The position numbers were made by a program, and so were the translations under genes. Positions 33,366 through 40,670 of a DNA stretch of 64,000 nucleotides are shown here, one piece after another. Where the stretch lies: the NCBI RefSeq assembly GCF_037201975.1, contig NZ_CP147520.1, positions 4,960,001 through 5,024,000 on the forward strand, read 5' to 3'. Source of the DNA: Streptomyces sp. TG1A-60 (lineage in GTDB: Bacteria; Actinomycetota; Actinomycetes; Streptomycetales; Streptomycetaceae). The notes under the pieces were generated by a model. It ran no database searches. It was not told the DNA's origin and was given only the letters and a program-made list of their open reading frames with translations. Each line of letters begins with the position of its first letter. The stretch's first letter is position 1.

Positions 33366-34589
33366 ATGGCAGATCTGCAGGACGAACTCCAAGCGGCCGG
33401 CGAGGCCGGCGAGCTCGACACGCCGCCCGCCACCCGTACGAAGCGGAACCCGAAACGGGGCCACCGTCCGGCGGCGGAACCCATGACCTCCGACGCCCGT
33501 GGCCCCGACGGCGGGCCTCCCCGCGCCGCAACCTCCGATGCCGCCGCGACCGGGACCGTCCCCGCCGAGGCCACCGAGCCCTCCGCGGAGCTGGCGAAGG
33601 CACATGCCTTCCTCGCCGTACACCCCGTCGCCGACGGCTACAGCGGGCTGCCGAGAGTGCTGCGCCAACTGCCCCGGTACGACCTGGAGCTGAGCGAGGG
33701 CAGGGTGGACACCGACGTGCCCCGGATGCGCAAGGGCCGTATCGGCGCGCTGTTCTGGGCGCTGCACCTGCCGGAGGGCGTGACGGGCGACCGGGCCGTC
33801 GGCGTCACCCTGGAGCAGCTGGATTTGGTCCAGAGGGTCGTCCACGCGAACCCCGAGGGGCTGCGGCTCGTGCAGGGCGCGGGGGAGATCACCGACGCCC
33901 GCAACCGCGGCCGGGTCGCCGTCCTGCTCGGACCCGCCGGCGCCCCGGCGATCGGCGACTCCCTCGGCATCCTGCGCGCCCTGCACGTACTCGGCCTCAA
34001 GGCCCTCACCCTCGCCGGCGCGTCCTGGGCGGGCGAGAGCGGACTGAGCGGGTTCGGCGAGGAGGTGGTCCGCGAGATGAACCGCATCGGCGTCGTCGCC
34101 GACCTCTCCGGCGCCTCCGAGCCGACCGTCCGCCGGGCCCTCGCGCTCTCCCGCGCCCCGGTCCTGTGCACCCGCTCGGCCGCCGCCGCCCTGGTGCCCC
34201 ATCCGGCCAACCTCTCCGACGACCTCCTCGCCGAACTGGGCGAGGCCCACGGACTGTGCATGGTGCCGCTCACCGCCGAGCAGACCGGCCCGTCGGTCCG
34301 CGCGGTCGCCGACCACCTCGACCACGTCCGCGCTCTCGCCGGCCCCGAGTGCGTCGGCCTCTCCGGTGCCTACGACTCCGGTGCCGCCCACCCCCAGGAC
34401 CTCACCGACGTCTCCTGTTACCCCCGCCTGGTGGTCGAACTCATGCGTAGAGGCTGGTCCGAGACCGACCTCGCCCTCCTCACCTGGGGCAACGTCCAAC
34501 GAGTCCTGCGCACCGCCGACTTCACGGCGAGAGCGGCAAGGGACCGCCGAGAGGCCTCGTCGGCGAAGATCGCCGACCTGGACGGCTGA
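33366..34589 (+). CDS. Catalytically degenerate M19 dipeptidase-like protein
   Basis: The 407-residue protein starts at ATG 33366 behind GGAGG. After a charged, low-complexity N-terminus of about 75 residues it follows the dipeptidase fold of the preceding gene, and several segments align clearly (VVREMNR, SCYPRLVVELMRRGWSETDLALLTWGNVQRVL). The metal and catalytic positions have changed: [10 protein letters not shown] is [18 protein letters not shown] is [16 protein letters not shown] is LSGASEPT, FSHSSS is CTRSAA, and IGGDYDG is LSGAYDS. It is therefore very probably not a zinc peptidase. A regulatory or binding role, perhaps in a complex with the active paralogue, is possible but unproven. 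Confidence 0.85.
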   Translation: MADLQDELQAAGEAGELDTPPATRTKRNPKRGHRPAAEPMTSDARGPDGGPPRAATSDAAATGTVPAEATEPSAELAKAHAFLAVHPVADGYSGLPRVLRQLPRYDLELSEGRVDTDVPRMRKGRIGALFWALHLPEGVTGDRAVGVTLEQLDLVQRVVHANPEGLRLVQGAGEITDARNRGRVAVLLGPAGAPAIGDSLGILRALHVLGLKALTLAGASWAGESGLSGFGEEVVREMNRIGVVADLSGASEPTVRRALALSRAPVLCTRSAAAALVPHPANLSDDLLAELGEAHGLCMVPLTAEQTGPSVRAVADHLDHVRALAGPECVGLSGAYDSGAAHPQDLTDVSCYPRLVVELMRRGWSETDLALLTWGNVQRVLRTADFTARAARDRREASSAKIADLDG

Positions 34590-34675
34590 CCGCCGACCGC
34601 GCCCGCGTGTCCCGAAGGGGTCCTCGCGGACCACGCGACCTCATCGGACGCTCGGGGTGCGAGGACCCCCGACCG

Positions 34676-34705
34676 AGGGGCGCGGGGAACCGCGCGACCA
34701 GCCAC
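34676..34705 (-). repeat. Dispersed intergenic repeat, copy D
   Basis: Reads as the complement of copies B, C and E, with a GGGGCGCGGGGAACCGCGCG core followed by ACCAGCCAC. It lies between convergent genes (degenerate dipeptidase and VOC protein). Confidence 0.7.
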
Positions 34706-34761
34706 GCTCGGCGCGCGGCCGTCGACCGCCCCGCGGCCCCCTACCGCCCCCTATCGCGCAC

Positions 34762-35124
34762 TCAGCTCCGGCACAGACAGAACGGATGCCCAGCCGGGTC
34801 CGCGTACACCCGGAACCCACGCTCACGGTCCGCCACATCCAACGGCTTCGCCCCGAGCGCCAGCACCTCCTTCTCCGCCGCGTCCATGTCCTCCACGGTC
34901 AGGTCCAGATGGAACTGCTGCGACCGCTCCGGCGAGGGCCACTCGGGCGCCACGAACCCGGGCGCCGCCTGGAACGCCAGCGACGCGCCCCCGCCCGGCA
35001 CCTCCAGGTCCACCCAGTCCCCCTCCCCGCTGACCTTCCCGCCGACCACCTCGGCGTAGAACCCGGCGAGCGCGGCCGGATCGGGACAGTCCAGGACGAT
35101 GACATCCAGCTTGGCGATGGCCAT
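34762..35124 (-). CDS. VOC-family (glyoxalase/bleomycin-resistance fold) protein
   Basis: This 120-residue single-domain protein shows the paired beta-alpha-beta-beta-beta units of the vicinal oxygen chelate fold. The first begins KLDVIVLDCPDPAALAGFYAEV; the second contains QQFHLDLTVEDMDAAEKEVLALG and RVYADPAGHPFCLC. A typical N-terminal metal-binding His is not evident, although His and Glu candidates remain in the second unit, so metal use is uncertain. ATG 35124 follows GAGCAAGGAGAAGG. It is divergent from a CGNR regulator, which probably controls it through the GGTAAC sites between them. Substrate unknown; a detoxification role is a common guess for the family, not evidence. Confidence 0.85.
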   Translation of the reverse strand: MAIAKLDVIVLDCPDPAALAGFYAEVVGGKVSGEGDWVDLEVPGGGASLAFQAAPGFVAPEWPSPERSQQFHLDLTVEDMDAAEKEVLALGAKPLDVADRERGFRVYADPAGHPFCLCRS

Positions 35125-35161
35125 GGCCTTCTCCTTGCTCTCGCGGGGTCGGTCACCTGTC

Positions 35162-35222
35162 GGTTACCTGTAGAGCAGGATAACCGGTAACGGTTACCGC
35201 ATGCATCCCTATAAGCGGTAAC
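35162..35222. promoter_or_regulatory. GGTAAC palindrome cluster in the VOC-CGNR divergent promoter
   Basis: A 15-bp perfect palindrome CGGTAACGGTTACCG (35185-35199) is flanked by further half-sites GGTTACC (35162-35168) and CGGTAACG (35216-35223). TATAAG (35210-35215) is a -10-like hexamer for the CGNR gene, so the palindrome overlaps its -35 zone. The arrangement suggests autoregulation and control of both genes. Confidence 0.6.
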
Positions 35223-35231
35223 GTCACAGGC

Positions 35232-35738
35232 ATGAGCGAGAGAGCGTCCGCCCCCGGCGGGCTGGCCCTCGTCGAGAGCCTGGTGAACACGCTGGACATC
35301 GAGACGGGCGCCGACGCCCTGGACACCCCGCAGGGCCGCGCCCGCCTGGACCTCACACCCGGGGAGGACATCGCGGCCGTACGCGAACTGCGGGAGTCCC
35401 TCCGGGCGGCCCTGCTGGCCCACGCCGGCCACGCAGCGCACCGCCCGGTGACCCCGCTCGGCGAACTCCTGGCCGCCGCGCCGCTCGTCGTCGCGGTCTC
35501 CGCCGAGGACGGCTCCGCGGCCCTGCGCCCCGCCGCACACCCGGCCCGCCTCGCCTGCCGCGTGGCCGCGGCCGTCGCCGAGGCACTCACGGCCGGTACC
35601 TGGCAGCGCCTCAAGGCCTGTGAGGCCCCCGACTGCCACTGGGCGTACTACGACCGCAGCCCGGCCGGGCGGGGCCGCTGGTGCACGATGCAGGTGTGCG
35701 GCGCCCGCGCGAAGATGCGCCGCTACCGCGCGAAGTAG
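35232..35738 (+). CDS. CGNR zinc-finger/ABATE-domain regulator
   Basis: The 168-residue protein combines an N-terminal ABATE-type (putative stress-induced transcription regulator) domain with a C-terminal CGNR zinc finger. The domain begins GLALVESLVNTLDIETG; the finger reads LKACEAPDCHWAYYDRS-type, then RWCTMQVCGARAKMRRYR, with four cysteines (CGAR instead of CGNR). Such proteins are presumed DNA-binding regulators. ATG 35232 lies about 110 bp from the divergent VOC gene, with the GGTAAC palindromes between them. The effector is unknown. Confidence 0.85.
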   Translation: MSERASAPGGLALVESLVNTLDIETGADALDTPQGRARLDLTPGEDIAAVRELRESLRAALLAHAGHAAHRPVTPLGELLAAAPLVVAVSAEDGSAALRPAAHPARLACRVAAAVAEALTAGTWQRLKACEAPDCHWAYYDRSPAGRGRWCTMQVCGARAKMRRYRAK

Positions 35739-35943
35739 GCGCTTCGCCACCGCCCGCCACGTGAGCGGGCCCTGGTGCGTGCGATCGCAAGGCGCCGGAG
35801 CGTCCTCACGGCGGAGTTATGAGGGCGTTTCGGCAACGCGGCGAGCGTACGTGCCAGGGTTCGGGCGCCAGACAGGAGAGGTCACCCGGCAGGCTCTGAG
35901 CCTCGGCCGGAACGCCGTCACCTTCCTGCCGCGTGGCTCGGCC

Positions 35944-37287
35944 CTACGCGGTCGGCCGGCCCATCGCCCGGTACGTCCAGCCCGCCCGGCGCCACAGCTC
36001 CGGGTCCAGCGCGTTGCGGCCGTCGAGGAGGACCCGCTCGGCCGCGACCTCGCCCAGCGCCGCCGGGTCCAGCTCGCGGAACTCCCGCCACTCGGTCAGG
36101 TGCAGCACGATGTCGGCGCCCCGTACGGCGTCGAGCGCGGAGCCGGCGTACCCGAGCGTCGGGAAGAGCCGCCGGGCGTTGTCCATGCCCTTGGGGTCGT
36201 AGACGGTGACCTGGCCGCCCTGGAGATGGATCTGCCCGGCCACGTTGAGGGCGGGGGAGTCGCGTACGTCGTCGGAGTCCGGCTTGAAGGAGGCGCCCAG
36301 TACGGCCACCCGCTTGCCCAGGAAGGGCCCGCCGCCCAGGGCCTGCCGCGCCAGCTCCACCATCTGCCCGCGCTGCCGCATGTTGATGGAGTCGATCTCC
36401 CGCAGGAAGGTCAGAGCCTGGTCGGCCCCCAGCTCACCGGCGCGGGCCATGAAAGCGCGGATGTCCTTCGGCAGACAGCCGCCGCCGAAGCCGATCCCCG
36501 CCCGCAGGAACTTCTTGCCGATCCGGTCGTCGTGCCCGATGGCCTCCGCCAGCTTGGCGACATCACCCCCGGCGGCCTCGCACACCTCGGCCATGGCGTT
36601 GATGAAGGAGATCTTGGTGGCGAGGAAGGAGTTCGCGGAGGTCTTCACCAGCTCGGCGGTCGGGAAGTCGGTGACGACGAACGGGGACCCCTCGGCCACC
36701 GGCGTCGCGTACACCTCCCGCAGCAGCTTCTCGGCCTTCTCGCTCCGCACACCCACCACGATCCGGTCGGGGTGCAGCGTGTCGTTCACGGCGAAGCCCT
36801 CGCGCAGGAACTCCGGGTTCCAGGCCAGCTCGGCGTCCTCCCCGGCGGGCGCGTGCTCGGCGAGATAGGCGGCCAGCCGGTCGGCGGACCCCACCGGCAC
36901 GGTCGACTTGCCGACGACGAGGGCCGGGCCCGTCAGATGCGGGGCGAGCGAGGCGAAGGCGGCGTCGACGTAGGACATGTCGCAGGCGTACTCGCTGTGC
37001 CGCTGTGGGGTGTTCACGCAGACGAAGTGGATGTCGCCGAAGGCCGCGACCTCGGCGTAGTCGGTCGTGAAGCGCAGCCGCCCGCTGGACCCCTCGATCC
37101 CGGCGACATGCCCCCGCAGCAGCTCCTCGAGACCCGGCTCGTACATCGGGACCTCGCCCCGCCGGAGCATCTCGACCTTCGCTTCGACGACGTCGAGCCC
37201 CAGTACCTCGAACCCCATCTCGGCCATGGCCGCGGCGTGGGTCGCGCCGAGATAGCCGGTGCCGATCACGGTGATCTTGAGGGCCAT
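35944..37287 (-). CDS. UDP-glucose/GDP-mannose dehydrogenase family protein (UDP-glucose 6-dehydrogenase)
   Basis: The enzyme oxidises the C6 hydroxyl of a nucleotide sugar to a uronic acid with two NAD+. The 447-residue protein has an N-terminal Rossmann fold (ITVIGTGYLGATHAAAMAEMG), VNTPQ, a STVPVGSAD linker segment and the catalytic Cys271 in IGFGGGCLPKD. The C-terminal UDP-binding domain includes VLGASFKPDSDDVRDSP. ATG 37287 follows AGGAG. UDP-glucose is the most likely substrate from overall pattern. It is a single-gene unit divergent from the acyl-CoA dehydrogenase; its product could supply glucuronate for surface polymers built by the envelope genes downstream. Confidence 0.92.
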   Translation of the reverse strand: MALKITVIGTGYLGATHAAAMAEMGFEVLGLDVVEAKVEMLRRGEVPMYEPGLEELLRGHVAGIEGSSGRLRFTTDYAEVAAFGDIHFVCVNTPQRHSEYACDMSYVDAAFASLAPHLTGPALVVGKSTVPVGSADRLAAYLAEHAPAGEDAELAWNPEFLREGFAVNDTLHPDRIVVGVRSEKAEKLLREVYATPVAEGSPFVVTDFPTAELVKTSANSFLATKISFINAMAEVCEAAGGDVAKLAEAIGHDDRIGKKFLRAGIGFGGGCLPKDIRAFMARAGELGADQALTFLREIDSINMRQRGQMVELARQALGGGPFLGKRVAVLGASFKPDSDDVRDSPALNVAGQIHLQGGQVTVYDPKGMDNARRLFPTLGYAGSALDAVRGADIVLHLTEWREFRELDPAALGEVAAERVLLDGRNALDPELWRRAGWTYRAMGRPTA

Positions 37288-37473
37288 GGGTGCTCCTGGG
37301 GTGTCCGGCCGTGGGGTGCGCTGCGAGTGCACGACAAGTGCGCTGCCTGAGCATAGTCGGGGCGTGTCAGGGCCCTTCACCGGGCAGATTCCCCGAGTGT
37401 CGCGGCCTGTGGCGTGGCCTGTCGTCAAGCTCACGTATCACTCGCGTGGGCAGGCCTCTAAAATTCGGGTTAC

Positions 37474-37487
37474 TTAACGGTAGTTAG
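37474..37487. promoter_or_regulatory. Possible operator upstream of the acyl-CoA dehydrogenase gene
   Basis: TTAACGGTAGTTAG contains TAAC and GTTA arms around GGTA. It lies 20 bp before the start codon in an AT-richer patch, where a TetR-type fatty-acid regulator might bind. Weak evidence. Confidence 0.3.
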
Positions 37488-37507
37488 CATCAGGAGCGTG
37501 AGAGACC

Positions 37508-38665
37508 TTGGCCGGATCGGCTGATTTCGACCTGTACCGCCCGTCCGAGGAGCACGAAATGCTCCGTGACGCGATCCGGTCCCTCGCCGAGGCGAAGATC
37601 GCGCCCCACGCCGCCGCCGTGGACGAGGAGGCCCGCTTCCCGCAGGAGGCGCTCGACGCTCTGGTGGCCAACGACCTGCACGCCGTGCACGTCCCCGAGG
37701 AGTACGGCGGCGCAGGCGCCGACGCGCTCGCCACGGTCATCGTGATCGAGGAGGTGGCCCGCGCCTGCGTCTCCTCCTCCCTCATCCCGGCCGTCAACAA
37801 GCTCGGCTCGCTGCCCGTGATCCTCTCCGGCTCCGAGGAACTGAAGAAGAAGTACCTGGGCCCGCTCGCCAAGGGCGACGCGATGTTCTCGTACTGCCTC
37901 TCCGAGCCGGACGCCGGCTCCGACGCGGCCGGCATGAAGACCCGCGCGGTCCGCGACGGCGACCACTACATCCTCAACGGCGTGAAGCGCTGGATCACCA
38001 ACGCGGGCGTCTCCGACTACTACACGGTCATGGCGGTCACCGACCCGGAGAAGCGCTCGAAGGGCATCTCCGCCTTCGTCGTCGAGAAGACCGACGAGGG
38101 CGTCTCCTTCGGCGCCCCGGAGAAGAAGCTCGGCATCAAGGGCTCCCCGACCCGCGAGGTCTACCTCGACAACGTCCGCATCCCCGCCGACCGCATGATC
38201 GGCGAGGAGGGCACCGGCTTCGCCACGGCGATGAAGACCCTGGACCACACCCGCATCACCATCGCCGCCCAGGCCCTCGGCGTCGCCCAGGGCGCCCTCG
38301 ACTACGCCAAGGGCTATGTCCAGGAGCGCAAGCAGTTCGGCAAGCCGATCGCCGACTTCCAGGGCGTCCAGTTCATGCTCGCCGACATGGCCATGAAGAT
38401 CGAGGCCGCCCGCGCCCTGACCTACCAGGCCGCCGCCAAGTCCGAGCGCGGCGACAAGGACCTCACCTTCCAGGGCGCCGCCGCCAAGTGCTTCGCCTCC
38501 GACGTGGCCATGGAGGTCACCACGGACGCCGTCCAGCTGCTGGGAGGCTACGGCTACACGCGGGACTACCCGGTGGAGCGCATGATGCGCGACGCGAAGA
38601 TCACACAAATATACGAAGGCACCAACCAGGTTCAGCGCATCGTCATGGCCCGCAACCTGCCGTGA
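37508..38665 (+). CDS. Acyl-CoA dehydrogenase
   Basis: The enzyme introduces the alpha-beta double bond into acyl-CoA with FAD and passes electrons to ETF. The 385-residue protein has FSYCLSEPDAGSD (FAD/substrate loop), ITNAGVSDYYTVMA, QFGKPIADFQGVQFMLADM and the C-terminal catalytic Glu in IYEGTNQVQRIV, all typical of the short-chain/branched-chain group. The best frame starts at TTG 37508, preceded by AGGAG and GAGAG; no ATG or GTG is suitably placed. It has a strong terminator and appears monocistronic. It is divergent from the nucleotide-sugar dehydrogenase. Confidence 0.94.
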   Translation: MAGSADFDLYRPSEEHEMLRDAIRSLAEAKIAPHAAAVDEEARFPQEALDALVANDLHAVHVPEEYGGAGADALATVIVIEEVARACVSSSLIPAVNKLGSLPVILSGSEELKKKYLGPLAKGDAMFSYCLSEPDAGSDAAGMKTRAVRDGDHYILNGVKRWITNAGVSDYYTVMAVTDPEKRSKGISAFVVEKTDEGVSFGAPEKKLGIKGSPTREVYLDNVRIPADRMIGEEGTGFATAMKTLDHTRITIAAQALGVAQGALDYAKGYVQERKQFGKPIADFQGVQFMLADMAMKIEAARALTYQAAAKSERGDKDLTFQGAAAKCFASDVAMEVTTDAVQLLGGYGYTRDYPVERMMRDAKITQIYEGTNQVQRIVMARNLP

Positions 38666-38686
38666 CCCCTTCGGCGCGACCCGTAC

Positions 38687-38715
38687 ACGGCCTCCGGCGC
38701 TCCGCCGGAGGCCGT
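38687..38715 (+). terminator. Terminator of the acyl-CoA dehydrogenase gene
   Basis: A perfect 13-bp stem (38687-38699 with 38703-38715) with a 3-base loop begins about 20 bp after the stop codon. Confidence 0.85.
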
Positions 38716-38840
38716 CGTCATGCGGGGCGGTGGGGCGGACCGTCCGCGTCCGTCCGATGGCGGGCGGGGGCGGGGAGGCGTAGGACGGAAGTGAGCGGGG
38801 CCCGCCCCGGACCCCGCTCCCACCACCCCCAGGAGGAGTC

Positions 38841-39206
38841 ATGCAGCAGCAGACCGGAGCCATGAACGCGATGAGCAAGGAGATGCAGGACTGCGTCGAC
38901 GCGTGCATGACGTGCCACAGCGTGTGCGAGGAGACCATGAGCTCCTGCATGCAGGCCGGCGGCCAGGCCCAGATGCAGATCATGCGCGCGCTGATGGACT
39001 GCGCCGAGCTGACCCGCATGTGCGCGGACATGATGATGCGCCGCTCGCCGCTGTCCGCCGAGATGTGCGCGATGTGCGCCCGCGCCTGTGACATGTGCGC
39101 CGAGGCGTGTATGTCCATGCCGGACGATCAGCAGATGATGCGCTGTGCCGAGGCGTGTCGCCGCTGCTCCGAGACGTGCCGGACGATGGCGGGCGCGACC
39201 GCCTGA
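38841..39206 (+). CDS. Cys/Met-rich four-helix-bundle copper-binding protein (DUF326/Csp-like)
   Basis: This 121-residue protein contains 16 cysteines and 22 methionines. The cysteines are spaced as CxxxC pairs along predicted helices (for example at 18/22, 25/29, 79/83, 86/90, 102/106 and 109/113), as in cytosolic copper storage proteins (Csp3-like), where they line the core of a four-helix bundle and bind many Cu(I) ions. There is no signal peptide, so it should be cytosolic. ATG 38841 follows AGGAGG. It is a single gene between two terminators. Copper storage or buffering is the likely role; metal specificity is inferred from the family. Confidence 0.9.
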   Translation: MQQQTGAMNAMSKEMQDCVDACMTCHSVCEETMSSCMQAGGQAQMQIMRALMDCAELTRMCADMMMRRSPLSAEMCAMCARACDMCAEACMSMPDDQQMMRCAEACRRCSETCRTMAGATA

Positions 39207-39218
39207 CCGTCCCGGCGG

Positions 39219-39251
39219 CCGAGGGGCACCCCGTCACGGGGCGCCCCTCGG
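39219..39251. terminator. Bidirectional terminator between copper protein and LCP genes
   Basis: CCGAGGGGC-A-CCCCG (39219-39233) pairs with CGGGG-C-GCCCCTCGG (39237-39251) with one internal mismatch and a TCA loop. It lies 13-15 bp from the stop codons of the two convergent genes. Confidence 0.85.
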
Positions 39252-39265
39252 TCACCCGGCCCGGG

Positions 39266-40555
39266 TCAGTTGCCCGACACCGTCACCGTCTCGTCGTTCT
39301 TCAGCTGCTCCACCAGCTGCTTCACCTTGGCGGTGTCCCACTGGAGGTTGCCGTTGTCCGAGTCGCCGGAGATCGGCATGTTCATCGACTTGCCGTCGCC
39401 GCCCGTCACACCCTTCATCGCCCAGAACATGTCGGCCAGGTCGAACAGGCCCATGTCCTTGTCGACGATCAGGGTGTCCAGGCCCGCGCTCATCGTCGGG
39501 TACAGCTTGAACGGGTTGAGCACCGTGCTCGGCGTCGCCGTCTGGCTTGCCAGGGCAGCGAGGAACTTCTGCTGGTTCTTCGTACGGTCCAGGTCGCTGC
39601 CCTCGAGGGCGTAGCGGGTGCGGACGAAGGCGAGGGACTGCTCACCGTTCAGTGTCTGCTTGCCCGCCTCGAAGTCGGCACCGGACTTGGTGTCCTTCAT
39701 GCCGCCCTTGGGGATATCGATCTCAACGCCGCCGACCGCGTCGACGATGTTCGCGAAGCCCGCGAAGCCGATCTCCACGTAGTGGTCGATGTGCAGTCCC
39801 GTGTTGGCCTCGACGGTGCGGACCAGCAGTTCCGGGCCGTCCTCCGCGTACGCCGCGTTCAGCTTCACCTGGCGGCCGGTGCCCGGGAAGGTCTTGCCGG
39901 ACTCGGAGCCGCGGAACGTCGGTATCTCGACGTTCGAGTCGCGGGGGAGCGAGATCAGCGTCGGCCCGTTCGAACCGGTGTGCAGGATCATCATCGAGTC
40001 CGTGCGCTTGCCCTCGGCGGACCCGGTGTGGAGTTCCTTCTTCTGCTCGTCGGTCAGGCCCGCACGGCTGTCGGAGCCGACGATCAGGTAGTTGGTGCCC
40101 TCGCCCGCCTCCGGCCGTTCGATGACCTTCGACAGGTCGACCTCGCGGTTCAGCTTGGAATCGGCCCAGAAGTACGTGCCGATCGTCGTCGCGAGCAGCA
40201 CCACGGTGGTGGTGATCGCGGTCACCTTGATACGGCGGCGCCAGTCCGGCGCGGGCCGCTCGCCCCGGCCGCCGCCCCGGCCGCCGGGCCCGCCCGGACC
40301 GCCGGCGCCGTACACCTGGCCGGTGTTGTAGTCGTTGCGCCGGCCGTCGGCGTACGGGTCGGGGCCGTTGCCGTAGCCGTCACCGTACGGCTCGCCGTAC
40401 GTGGGCTGCTGGGGCACACCGCCCTGAGGGGGTGCCGACGGGCCGCGACGGACCTGGCGCATCACACGCGCCCCGTCGGGCTGTGCGCTCGCGCTTCCGT
40501 GTCCGTACCCGCCGCCGCGGTTGTCGCCGGACCATCCCTCGGGCCAATCGTTCAT
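39266..40555 (-). CDS. LCP (LytR-CpsA-Psr) family protein
   Basis: LCP proteins transfer lipid-linked glycopolymers (teichoic acids and other wall polymers) onto peptidoglycan outside the membrane. This 429-residue member has a cytoplasmic Tyr/Gly/Pro-rich N-terminus (about 105 residues), one transmembrane helix (VTAITTTVVLLATTIGTYFW) and the LCP domain. Its phosphate- and lipid-binding residues lie in IVGSDSRAG, KRTDSMMILH, LISLPRDS, KLNAAYAEDGPELLVRTVE and FVRTRYALEGSDLDRTKNQQ. There is no LytR_C domain. It is the first of five LCP genes on this strand between 39 and 48.6 kb, each apparently with its own promoter. Which polymer it handles is unknown. Confidence 0.9.
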   Translation of the reverse strand: MNDWPEGWSGDNRGGGYGHGSASAQPDGARVMRQVRRGPSAPPQGGVPQQPTYGEPYGDGYGNGPDPYADGRRNDYNTGQVYGAGGPGGPGGRGGGRGERPAPDWRRRIKVTAITTTVVLLATTIGTYFWADSKLNREVDLSKVIERPEAGEGTNYLIVGSDSRAGLTDEQKKELHTGSAEGKRTDSMMILHTGSNGPTLISLPRDSNVEIPTFRGSESGKTFPGTGRQVKLNAAYAEDGPELLVRTVEANTGLHIDHYVEIGFAGFANIVDAVGGVEIDIPKGGMKDTKSGADFEAGKQTLNGEQSLAFVRTRYALEGSDLDRTKNQQKFLAALASQTATPSTVLNPFKLYPTMSAGLDTLIVDKDMGLFDLADMFWAMKGVTGGDGKSMNMPISGDSDNGNLQWDTAKVKQLVEQLKNDETVTVSGN

Positions 40556-40670
40556 GCGCCCAAGTGTGCAGTGTCAGGCTGTGCCCTTTACAAGAGTCCG
40601 AGGAAAACGGAGGCAGGGCTGTTGCGAAGCTGACACAAATCGCACGTGTGTAAGAAGGATCGGGGAGCTT

